Assembly: GCA_905616465.1 (NCBI GenBank)
Contig: CAJQSX010000002.1
Location: 88,955-152,954 of the forward strand
Source: an uncultured Candidatus Pelagibacter sp.
GTDB lineage: Bacteria > Pseudomonadota > Alphaproteobacteria > Pelagibacterales > Pelagibacteraceae
DNA length: 64,000 bases
Reading direction: 5' to 3'
The notes beneath the pieces were generated by a model that was not told where the DNA came from, searched no databases, and saw only the letters and a program-made list of their open reading frames with translations. A program made the position numbers and the translations under genes. This document shows positions 35,409-41,556 of this stretch, piece after piece (position 1 is the stretch's first letter; each line of letters starts with the position of its first letter).

Positions 35409-36254
35409 TTATAAGGTGTCAATTACTGATCTTTGTCGTGCATAAGCACAGTTTTCACAGCTATCATGAGAATCGGGTACGCTTTCTGAATTCATAACAT
35501 CAATCATTTTCTGTATCTCTGTCTCCAAATAGTCTGTTCTGATTTTATAATAAATTAAAACTTCATCAAATAACATTTTACCATGAAAGCCTTCGTCTAC
35601 TTCCTTAGCATTACAAATATAAAAATATGCATCTGAAGAAACTTTGTAACCCATACCTTTAAGTATGTAGGCATAGTAATCTAGCTGTCTTTTATAGCCC
35701 TCTTTATAAGGATCATTAAAATATGTCTCTTGTGATATTTCTTTTTTGTGTTGAGATTTATAATCTGCAACAACTAATTCTTTTGTCTCAGTATTAAACC
35801 ACACATCGTCAATTCCACCTTGCAAAATAATATTACTGTCTTTAAATCTATATTTAATTCCATAATGCAATGAATCTCTCCATTCATCAATTAACAGTTT
35901 ATCATTGCCCTTTTTATCTTTAATAATCTCAGATGCATAAGGAACTAGGTGACTAAGATTATTTTTAATCATAATTCGATGAGGTTCTTGTTTCGCTCTG
36001 CATTCATCAAATTCTTTTTTTAAAAGTGTGTCAGTCAAAGTATTTAACGTCCATCCAGGGGTAGAAGGTGACATAAAACCTTTATTAACTTTTAAATAAA
36101 AACATCTAGGACAAGACATAAATTCATCAAATCTAGATCTGCTTAATTTATAGTCTTTATTTTGATTGGGAGAATAAATTCTAAATTTTTGACTGGTTAC
36201 ACCAGTTGCACTAACTAGCTCTTTTGTTTTACTATTTCTTTTTAAACTAATCAT
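35409..36254 (-). CDS. PD-(D/E)XK nuclease with four cysteines (Cas4/AddB/RecB-like)
   Basis: A 281-residue nuclease of the RecB/PDDEXK_1 superfamily. SRFDEFMSCPRCFYL (40-54) opens the fold; catalytic residues are Asp149 (GGIDDVW), Asp164 and Lys166 (VVADYKSQ), then KRQLDYYAY. Cys48, Cys51, Cys266 and Cys269 (CPRC and CENC) flank the core as in iron-sulfur nucleases of the Cas4/AddB/Dna2 type, though their arrangement there is one plus three. No CRISPR array or cas genes are present. It is the last gene of a chained operon and starts within the stop of the 52-residue gene. Phage-derived exonuclease or defence roles are both possible. Confidence 0.8.
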   Translation of the reverse strand: MISLKRNSKTKELVSATGVTSQKFRIYSPNQNKDYKLSRSRFDEFMSCPRCFYLKVNKGFMSPSTPGWTLNTLTDTLLKKEFDECRAKQEPHRIMIKNNLSHLVPYASEIIKDKKGNDKLLIDEWRDSLHYGIKYRFKDSNIILQGGIDDVWFNTETKELVVADYKSQHKKEISQETYFNDPYKEGYKRQLDYYAYILKGMGYKVSSDAYFYICNAKEVDEGFHGKMLFDEVLIYYKIRTDYLETEIQKMIDVMNSESVPDSHDSCENCAYARQRSVIDTL

Positions 36255-36412
36255 TAGTATACCTCCGATGCGTATCTGGCTAATTTAGGTTTTATTTTGG
36301 ACTCCCCAATTATTTTAATTGTTTCATTTATCTCCATATAGATTCTATAGAAATACTTTCCTTCTTTACGATTATGAACTTCCTCAACTCTTATTTCATG
36401 TATTTTATCCAT
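36254..36412 (-). CDS. Small protein of unknown function (52 residues)
   Basis: A 52-residue frame beginning MDKIHEIRVEEVHNRKEGKY and ending ARYASEVY. Its ATG shares one base with the TAA of the 86-residue gene upstream, and its TAA shares one base with the ATG of the nuclease downstream. Two successive TAATG junctions strongly suggest it is translated as part of the operon. It looks like a small two- or three-strand protein; no family is recognised. Confidence 0.65.
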   Translation of the reverse strand: MDKIHEIRVEEVHNRKEGKYFYRIYMEINETIKIIGESKIKPKLARYASEVY

Positions 36413-36672
36413 TAGTGAATACTCCTCATTTTTTGAAAAGCTTCAAATTCAATTTTGGCACTTAGCAGTCTAAAATTATCCATTAACTTTACCCATTTTT
36501 CATCATTTTTTGATGGATTTATCCAAGGCAAATCATCTTTTTTTAAATCTAAAAAAAAACAAATATTTAAATCTATGTCATTTAAAAATTTTTGATGATC
36601 TTCTGGTGATAGTATGGATATTAATCTTATTAATTTTGCATTCTTAATGTTATCTGTTTTTTCTTTTTTCAT
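36412..36672 (-). CDS. Hypothetical protein (86 residues)
   Basis: A charged, mainly helical 86-residue protein with no recognised family. It has SILSPEDHQKFLNDID in the first half and ends in MRSIH. It starts 10 bases after the stop of the secreted small protein and is coupled by a TAATG junction to the 52-residue gene. Its position in the nuclease operon suggests an accessory or phage-type role. Confidence 0.6.
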   Translation of the reverse strand: MKKEKTDNIKNAKLIRLISILSPEDHQKFLNDIDLNICFFLDLKKDDLPWINPSKNDEKWVKLMDNFRLLSAKIEFEAFQKMRSIH

Positions 36673-36682
36673 ATATTAAATC

Positions 36683-36946
36683 TCAATTGGTAACATTATA
36701 ACAAATATGACCATCAGCATATAGCGCATCAAGTTCAACAACACATGATACAATTTTCGTTTTATTTTTAGCAAAAGTATAAAGCATTACCCTGGGACCT
36801 TCAGTTTCAATAGGTATTACTGTATGTAAAATATATCCATCATTTACCAAATCTTTTGGTTGTATATGGGGAAGTTTATATTCTTCTGAAAAACTTAGGC
36901 TAAACCATATTAAACTTAGGGCTGTAATTAATAGTAGTTTTTTCAT
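36683..36946 (-). CDS. Small secreted protein of unknown function (87 residues)
   Basis: An 87-residue protein with a clear signal peptide (MKKLLLITALSLIWFSLSFS, cleavage near SFSEE) and a short mature part holding two Cys (IVSCVVE and GHICYN) that could pair in the periplasm. No family is recognised. Its first 47 bases overlap the end of the ribbon-helix-helix-like gene in another frame, indicating tight packing typical of phage or plasmid-derived operons. Confidence 0.6.
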   Translation of the reverse strand: MKKLLLITALSLIWFSLSFSEEYKLPHIQPKDLVNDGYILHTVIPIETEGPRVMLYTFAKNKTKIVSCVVELDALYADGHICYNVTN

Positions 36947-37097
36947 TTAATTTTTTTGTTTTCTCATTGGCTAAACATTCTACTGTTTTACTAATTGATA
37001 ATTTTGCATCGGGCAACATTGCCTTCGATAAACTAATCAACGTCTTGTATGTTTCGTGTTTTAACGAAACATTTCTATATTTGGTTAAATCAGTCAT
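36900..37097 (-). CDS. Ribbon-helix-helix-like small protein
   Basis: A 65-residue protein starting MTDLTKYRNVSLKHETYKTL. A short strand (NVSLK) followed by two helices (HETYKTLISLSKAM and SISKTVECLANE) fits the ribbon-helix-helix DNA-binding fold of Arc/CopG/MetJ proteins. The ATG at 37097 is chosen for its AAAGGA ribosome site; frame-compatible sequence upstream lacks one. It heads the minus-strand nuclease operon and is divergent from the 297-residue gene, so it may autoregulate through the shared spacer. Confidence 0.6.
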   Translation of the reverse strand: MTDLTKYRNVSLKHETYKTLISLSKAMLPDAKLSISKTVECLANEKTKKLNEKTTINYSPKFNMV

Positions 37098-37156
37098 AGT
37101 TCCTTTCGTTTTATTTTTTATTATACTAACCCACATATTATTAATTTATAGAAAAA

Positions 37157-37182
37157 ATACGTTCGTTAAGAGCTCGACGTAT
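37157..37182. promoter_or_regulatory. Inverted repeat in the divergent spacer, candidate operator
   Basis: ATACGT (37157-37162) and ACGTAT (37177-37182) form an inverted repeat separated by 14 bases, just upstream of a TATAAAATAG stretch that could be a -10 region for the rightward gene. It lies between the ribbon-helix-helix-like gene (start 37097) and the 297-residue gene (start 37235). It is a plausible binding site for that regulator. Confidence 0.35.
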
Positions 37183-37234
37183 AAAATAGTTTAGTATATT
37201 GTTAAAATTCATATATCTAAGAGATTGGTAAATT

Positions 37235-38128
37235 ATGTCTGAAAATAATTTAATAGAAGTCAAAACCTACGATGAACTAACAGAGGGATTAAAGGTATTG
37301 GGTGTTACTCCAAAAGAAGCATTCTCACTGGTATTTAAAAGTAAATTTCATTTCGACAAAAGGCATTTCTGGACAATGTCTAGAATTACTAAGTATTTGC
37401 GGGTCAGGATGATTGACGCGCTTAATTTAAAATCAAAATATAATGTAGAAGTTAAATATCCAAAAAAATTATGGAGCCTATATCACAAAGAACTTAAAGA
37501 GGAAAAATGGTTCAATAAAAAACTAATGGGAGAGCCAGTTCCTAACTATAAAAAAGATGGCACGTTTCACACTACACTATATTACGTAGATCCAGCATAT
37601 CGGAGTGATTTATGCAACGCAATTTTAGAAGATAGAGAAATAATTAAATTAATTAAAACAGAAATGCCAAAAAAAATTGATACTTGTAGAAAGTTAAATG
37701 AATCAGAAATTTTTGAATTTGATTATGAGCATCTATGGTTTTCTGGAAAGAAATTTGATGCTTATCAAGAAATTCAAAACTTACATAAGCTAGTAACTGA
37801 AAAAAGACATAACAAAAAATTCTCTCCAAATTATCTAGATGTAAGAAAAGTGCCAAACTGGAATAATATTAAGTGGGAAACTCCACTCTGGAAGGAACTT
37901 GGACACAACTATTTTGAATTAGAATATGAAAAAATAAAAAAAAAAGCCACACGTATGAGAAAAGTAATTCCTGATTATGCTAAATCTGCACAAATGTGGG
38001 AAGATCCCAAACCTACTGATGGAAAATATTTAAAAATTAATGAGATTATGCTTAGGCATAATAGATATGGTGGAAAGCTTAATGAATTCAAATATTTTAC
38101 TCAAAGAAATATTGATCTTATACGTTAA
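37235..38128 (+). CDS. Unrecognised island protein (297 residues)
   Basis: A 297-residue soluble protein with no signal peptide or membrane segment and no family I can name. It is rich in aromatic and charged residues, with a Trp-rich middle (EHLWFSGKK, VPNWNNIKWETPLWKELG) and a Lys/Arg-rich tail (KKKATRMRKVIPDY). That composition is compatible with nucleic-acid binding. A good start (MSENNL) follows an AAGAGATTGG stretch. It is divergent from the regulator-nuclease operon and precedes a truncated methyltransferase, so a mobile or defence function is possible but unproven. Confidence 0.7.
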   Translation: MSENNLIEVKTYDELTEGLKVLGVTPKEAFSLVFKSKFHFDKRHFWTMSRITKYLRVRMIDALNLKSKYNVEVKYPKKLWSLYHKELKEEKWFNKKLMGEPVPNYKKDGTFHTTLYYVDPAYRSDLCNAILEDREIIKLIKTEMPKKIDTCRKLNESEIFEFDYEHLWFSGKKFDAYQEIQNLHKLVTEKRHNKKFSPNYLDVRKVPNWNNIKWETPLWKELGHNYFELEYEKIKKKATRMRKVIPDYAKSAQMWEDPKPTDGKYLKINEIMLRHNRYGGKLNEFKYFTQRNIDLIR

Positions 38129-38200
38129 AAATTTTTTTCAAATAAATAAATGTAAAGTACATATGTTCCCCGGCACAATAATGACTTGTATTAAGACAGT

Positions 38201-38230
38201 ACTATTTAGCTGCAAAATTTTAGAAATAGT
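38201..38230. repeat. Seven-base inverted repeat upstream of the truncated methyltransferase
   Basis: ACTATTT (38201-38207) and AAATAGT (38224-38230) are exact complements 16 bases apart, ending 13 bases before the ATG at 38244. It may be a former operator or terminator. Such AT-rich repeats also arise by chance. Confidence 0.25.
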
Positions 38231-38243
38231 GTAATAAATATTT

Positions 38244-38444
38244 ATGACTAAGTTTAAACTTGCAGAATTTTTTAGTGGACCTGGAGGCATGGGTTATGGT
38301 GCGGGCTTAAGCAAGGTTAAGGATAAAAAAAATATTCATTCAATTGAGCATGCATGGGCTTCTGATTATCATCAAGCTTCTTGCAATACTTATGAAAAAA
38401 ATATTAAAACCAACATACCTAGTACCCTGATAAAACTCTACTAA
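38244..38444 (+). pseudogene. Truncated DNA (cytosine-5) methyltransferase, N-terminal fragment
   Basis: Sixty-six residues beginning MTKFKLAEFFSGPGGMGYG carry motif I of cytosine-5 methyltransferases, followed by HAWASDYHQASCNTYEKN, where the second strand and acidic cofactor residue lie. The catalytic PC motif and all later motifs are missing. The frame ends inside seam repeat C, which starts at about 38409, so the gene was cut by insertion or deletion at that seam. It cannot be an active enzyme. Confidence 0.75.
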
Positions 38445-38479
38445 CCCCCACTAACCTTTTACTTGGTTTCATTAATCAG
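38409..38479. repeat. Seam repeat C: degenerate 56-base element followed by inverted EVE core
   Basis: 38409-38464 aligns with the seam tracts at 33684 and 35275 (38 of 56 positions match B). It is followed by TGGTTTCATTAATCAG (38464-38479), which is the reverse complement of the EVE 5' core with one change. In A and B the core precedes the tract in direct orientation; here it follows inverted. It lies at the exact break of the truncated methyltransferase. Confidence 0.55.
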
Positions 38480-38510
38480 AATGTTGATTAGTAACGCTTA
38501 GTAGTTAATA

Positions 38511-38533
38511 TGCATATGACATTGCATAGTACG
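38511..38533 (+). repeat. Left copy of a 23-base direct repeat flanking the restriction-modification module
   Basis: A 23-base sequence starting TGCATATGAC and ending GCATAGTACG matches 41043-41065 at 22 of 23 positions. The two copies flank the methyltransferase, the restriction enzyme candidate and a small gene, defining a module of about 2.5 kb. A weaker relative (GTATAGCACGG) is found near 35391. Confidence 0.6.
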
Positions 38534-38604
38534 ACTTCGTTCTATTGTATAAAACTTTATTTTGTAAGATTGCAAAATATGATAAAATTATTATGATTCA
38601 GAAA

Positions 38605-39588
38605 ATGAATAAACTAAAAGTATTTGAAGCATTTGCAGGATATGGGGGGGCTTCCTATGGTTTAAAAAGATCTAAAATTGAATTTGAAGTTATAGGTTTT
38701 TCTGAAATTGATAAATTTACAAGTGAGTTTTATCAAAAAAATCATCCTAAAACTTTCAACTACGGTGATATTACAAAAATAGATCCTAAAAAAATTCCAG
38801 ATTTTGATCTTTTTACTGGTGGATTTCCATGTCAACCTTTTTCTCAAGTTGGTATGGGGTTAGGTGAAGATGATACTAGAGGAACATTGTTTCATGACAT
38901 AATTAGAATTTGTAAAATTAAAAAACCTAAACATATTTTACTTGAAAACGTTAAAGGTTTAAAAACAGTTAGACATGGAAGAACCCTCAAAACAATCATA
39001 AGCAAGCTAACTAAATTGGGATATGATGTGGTAACTGAGGTTATGAATTCAAAAAATTATGGCATACCTCAAAATCGAGAACGAGTTTGGATTTACGCAT
39101 ATCAAGGTATTCTTCCTCTAACATTTAACTTGTCACCTCCAACAAGAAAATTAAAGATTTTTTTTAAAGACTTATTAGATAAAGAGCCTGATAAATTACT
39201 TTTTAAAAATCAAAAACAAATAAAAAGATTAAAAGAGTTATATAATCTAGATTTTAAGGTTAAAGAACCCTCTTGCGCAGATCTATATAATAAAAATATT
39301 CGCAGTGATGGGATTAGCATCACTATTTTAGAACCACACCACAATAAAATGAGAGTGGCCCATCCTTCAATTAATAATAAATTACAAGTAAGGAAATACT
39401 CTATAAATGAACACTTTCGATTTATGGGCTTTAAAAATGAGAAAATTGATTTGTGTAATCAATCTTATCAACAATTATGTAAGATGTTAGCAAATGGGTG
39501 GGATGTAAATTTAACATCACTTATTTTTCAAAATATATTTAAACAAATACAAAACAATCAATACGAAAATATCTCTAAGGCATCTTAA
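38605..39588 (+). CDS. DNA (cytosine-5-)-methyltransferase (type II modification)
   Basis: A 327-residue C5-cytosine methyltransferase of normal length. Motif I is EAFAGYGGASYG, motif IV GGFPCQPFSQVG with the catalytic Cys, motif VI LLENVKG, motif VIII GIPQNRERVW, and the last helix motif CKMLANGWDVN. The target-recognition region (about residues 185-275) is short. The ATG at 38605 is chosen since motif I begins a few residues on; an in-frame ATG at 38593 is possible. It converges with a probable restriction endonuclease gene 12 bases away. The recognition sequence is unknown. Confidence 0.9.
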   Translation: MNKLKVFEAFAGYGGASYGLKRSKIEFEVIGFSEIDKFTSEFYQKNHPKTFNYGDITKIDPKKIPDFDLFTGGFPCQPFSQVGMGLGEDDTRGTLFHDIIRICKIKKPKHILLENVKGLKTVRHGRTLKTIISKLTKLGYDVVTEVMNSKNYGIPQNRERVWIYAYQGILPLTFNLSPPTRKLKIFFKDLLDKEPDKLLFKNQKQIKRLKELYNLDFKVKEPSCADLYNKNIRSDGISITILEPHHNKMRVAHPSINNKLQVRKYSINEHFRFMGFKNEKIDLCNQSYQQLCKMLANGWDVNLTSLIFQNIFKQIQNNQYENISKAS

Positions 39589-39600
39589 TTTTAATTTACT

Positions 39601-40485
39601 TTATGCTTTAATAGTAAATTTTTCATTTGCGTCACCAAATGTTTGTATTTCATCATTATATTTATTGTTTGGTAATTTTGCTAATAAATGTAAAGCATCC
39701 TTGCTGTACATATTAAACCTTAGAAGACGATATTTGATTTTACTGTCATTTCTGACTTCAATTTCAACAATATTTTTAGAAGTGCCAGGAGTTTTTTCAT
39801 AGCATAAAAGTATTTTTTGGCCATCAACATTAAAATCTTGAGGAATTTTACCTGCTTTTGAGACTGAAGGATGAGTTGACTCAGTTAATACTTTTAAAAC
39901 ATCATCCTTTGTAAAAACTTTAAATAGACCATCTTTTTTATAGTGAGTATCTTTTATTATTAAAAATTTTACTTCATCATTATTAAAAATAGCTTCATTA
40001 TAAAATTTCTTTAAAACATTTTTGTCGTTAAGTATTTTTGAAACTATTTTTGTGTTTTTGTGAAGTATATATTTGGCATTTATATAAACATTATTTTTAA
40101 GAGTACTAATAACTTCTTTGTTCAATAATTTTTTTGTAGCTTCTTTACCATAATCTTTTAGGTATGCTTCTTTATATGAAATACAGGCAATTCTATCTGT
40201 TTCATATAACTCATAATTTTCAGGAAAAGATTCTAAACAAGGTTTTAAAATAGCAAGATTTAAACTCTGAGAAATTCTACCTAATGTATAAAGAAAAATT
40301 TGCCATTTTTTTCCACTTTTGACAGAATAGAGTGTTTCTAACTTATCAACTACATCACCTTTTCGCGTTCCTTTTTTAACACTTCCATTAATTAACTTTG
40401 CAAAGACTTCTTCATTTTTATGACCAAGTTTTTTCTTTTCACTTGAAATTTTGCTTGATGGTGCGCGTCTTCTGTTAATAGTCAT
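39601..40485 (-). CDS. Probable type II restriction endonuclease (PD-(D/E)XK fold)
   Basis: A 294-residue protein with no family name I can give, but with a plausible nuclease core near the N terminus: a helix with Glu25/26 (HKNEEVFAKLI), Asp44 in RKGDVVDKLE and Ser-Val-Lys (54-56) in YSVKSGKKWQIFLY, matching the D-x(n)-(S/E)xK pattern of restriction enzymes. It converges tail to tail with the cytosine methyltransferase, an arrangement common in type II systems. The basic N terminus (INRRRAPSSK) could bind DNA. Function is inferred from motif and neighbour. Confidence 0.65.
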   Translation of the reverse strand: MTINRRRAPSSKISSEKKKLGHKNEEVFAKLINGSVKKGTRKGDVVDKLETLYSVKSGKKWQIFLYTLGRISQSLNLAILKPCLESFPENYELYETDRIACISYKEAYLKDYGKEATKKLLNKEVISTLKNNVYINAKYILHKNTKIVSKILNDKNVLKKFYNEAIFNNDEVKFLIIKDTHYKKDGLFKVFTKDDVLKVLTESTHPSVSKAGKIPQDFNVDGQKILLCYEKTPGTSKNIVEIEVRNDSKIKYRLLRFNMYSKDALHLLAKLPNNKYNDEIQTFGDANEKFTIKA

Positions 40486-40597
40486 AAGGTATCAATCGCT
40501 AATCATTTGACTAATCTTATTGTTTAAAAAAACTGATTACCAGCCTTAAAATCTAACAATGTATAAATAACAAAGATACAAAATTTAAATTTTATGC

Positions 40598-40634
40598 ACT
40601 TTTTAAGTGATGCTTATACTTGCCCTTTAAGGGC
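40598..40634. promoter_or_regulatory. Two short palindromes in the spacer upstream of the restriction gene
   Basis: CACTTTTTAAGTG (arms of five, 40598-40610) and GCCCTTTAAGGGC (arms of six, about 40622-40634) lie between the divergent restriction-enzyme candidate and the 108-residue gene. Restriction genes are often tightly controlled, and paired palindromes would suit an operator. No recognised C-protein gene accompanies them. Confidence 0.3.
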
Positions 40635-40684
40635 TTACTTGGTCACTATAGAGGGAAAAATTAATTTAGTATAAAAATTTGATT

Positions 40685-41011
40685 ATGAAAAAAAAAGTAA
40701 AAGAAGTTGTAGATAAATTTTATAAATTTTTTGAGATGAATGTTTTTGATCCTAATAATGAAAAGCATAAAATGATTGTTCAAAGAAGAATAAATATGAT
40801 GATGGGTAGTCCATTGCTAATTCAATGGTTAAAAGAAAGTACATGGTTTAATAAAGATGAAAAATTAACACACGAAGTAATTAAATACCTTATTAATTGT
40901 GCAACAGCATTTTTAAATGAAAAAGAGTTTATAGAAAAAATTGACTTCAATTCTAAAGATTGGATAGAAGGACTAGATGTAAGAGTGTCCAGCGTGAGTA
41001 AAAAAAACTAG
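40685..41011 (+). CDS. Hypothetical protein (108 residues)
   Basis: A mainly helical, Lys-rich cytosolic protein starting MKKKVKEVVDKFYKFFEM. The ATG at 40685 is chosen; a TTG six bases upstream is less likely. No known family is recognised and no helix-turn-helix motif is evident. It lies within the 23-base direct repeats with the restriction-modification genes and is divergent from the restriction enzyme candidate, so a regulatory role is possible but unsupported. Confidence 0.6.
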   Translation: MKKKVKEVVDKFYKFFEMNVFDPNNEKHKMIVQRRINMMMGSPLLIQWLKESTWFNKDEKLTHEVIKYLINCATAFLNEKEFIEKIDFNSKDWIEGLDVRVSSVSKKN

Positions 41012-41042
41012 AATTCATAAAAAAATTAACGAGTTATTGGTT

Positions 41043-41065
41043 TGCATATGACTTTGCATAGTACG
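41043..41065 (+). repeat. Right copy of the 23-base direct repeat
   Basis: Matches 38511-38533 at 22 of 23 positions. It lies 73 bases before the EVE gene start and closes the restriction-modification module. Together with the EVE 5' core just downstream it forms the right edge of the island. Confidence 0.6.
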
Positions 41066-41137
41066 TGTTTTATAAAAATCATGTATAATGAAAGTGCTAT
41101 GTTTAAAAAAGTAAGTAAACACTGGAGAAACAATTAG

Positions 41138-41551
41138 ATGCAGTACTGGTTAATGAAATCAGAACCAAATGTTTGGTCTATTGATCAACAAAAAAAAGTA
41201 GGTGCTAGAGGTGCTTCTTGGGATGGTGTAAGAAACTATCAGGCTGCCAAAAACTTAAGATCAATGAAAAAAGGTGATCATTGTTTTTTTTATCATTCTA
41301 ATATTGGGAAGGAAATTGTTGGAATTGTTGAGATCATTAAAGAAGCTTATCTAGACAAAACTGACAAATCAAATCGATTTGTTGCTGTTGATGTTAGGTT
41401 TTTAAAGAAACTTGATAAATATGTTGGCCTAGAAAACATAAAAAAAAATAAGGAATTAGGCCATTTATCCTTGATTAAACAAAGCAGATTATCTGTAATG
41501 CCTATAGATTCTAAAAGCTGGAAAATCTTGATCAACATGAGTAAAATTTAA
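41138..41551 (+). CDS. EVE domain-containing protein
   Basis: A stand-alone EVE (PUA-like) domain of 137 residues. [36 protein letters not shown] and DHCFFYHSN are standard. EVE domains bind modified bases in DNA or RNA; the stand-alone bacterial type is often linked to tRNA or cofactor metabolism. Its first codons contain the 18-base core (41144-41161) copied at the island seams, so this gene's 5' end appears to be the insertion target. It is followed by acs after five bases. Confidence 0.9.
   Translation: MQYWLMKSEPNVWSIDQQKKVGARGASWDGVRNYQAAKNLRSMKKGDHCFFYHSNIGKEIVGIVEIIKEAYLDKTDKSNRFVAVDVRFLKKLDKYVGLENIKKNKELGHLSLIKQSRLSVMPIDSKSWKILINMSKI
41144..41161 (+). repeat. Intact copy of the 18-base EVE 5' core (candidate attachment core)
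   Basis: TACTGGTTAATGAAATCA within codons 3-8 of the EVE gene. Copies at 33670-33687 and 35262-35279 differ at one or two positions, and an inverted 16-base copy is at 38464-38479. Codons for YWLMK are strongly conserved in EVE proteins, which would make a stable target for an integrating element. Confidence 0.5.
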
Positions 41552-41556
41552 GATAT

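Larger units (their letters stand above)
33612..41137. mobile_element. Accessory genomic island between tsaD and the EVE-domain gene
   Basis: A 7.5-kb block of accessory genes is bounded on the left by the tsaD stop and on the right by the EVE gene start. Copies of the EVE 5' end and related seam repeats recur at 33670, 35256, 38409 (partly inverted) and 41144, and a tsaD 3' relic lies at 35107. Contents are a sugar methyltransferase-like gene, a nuclease operon, an unknown gene and restriction-modification genes. No integrase, transposase or structural phage gene is seen. The island is inferred from gene content and repeats. Confidence 0.65.

Noticed and set aside
35409-36254. Cas4 of a CRISPR system
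   Set aside because: The cysteine pattern and fold are Cas4-like, but no other cas gene and no repeat-spacer array occurs anywhere in the window.
38040-38234. Short plus-strand frame overlapping the end of the 297-residue gene
   Set aside because: It overlaps a better frame, has no ribosome site and no recognisable features.
35409-41011. Prophage interpretation of the island
   Set aside because: No integrase, terminase, capsid, tail or lysis gene can be recognised. A nuclease and a small regulator alone do not make a prophage.
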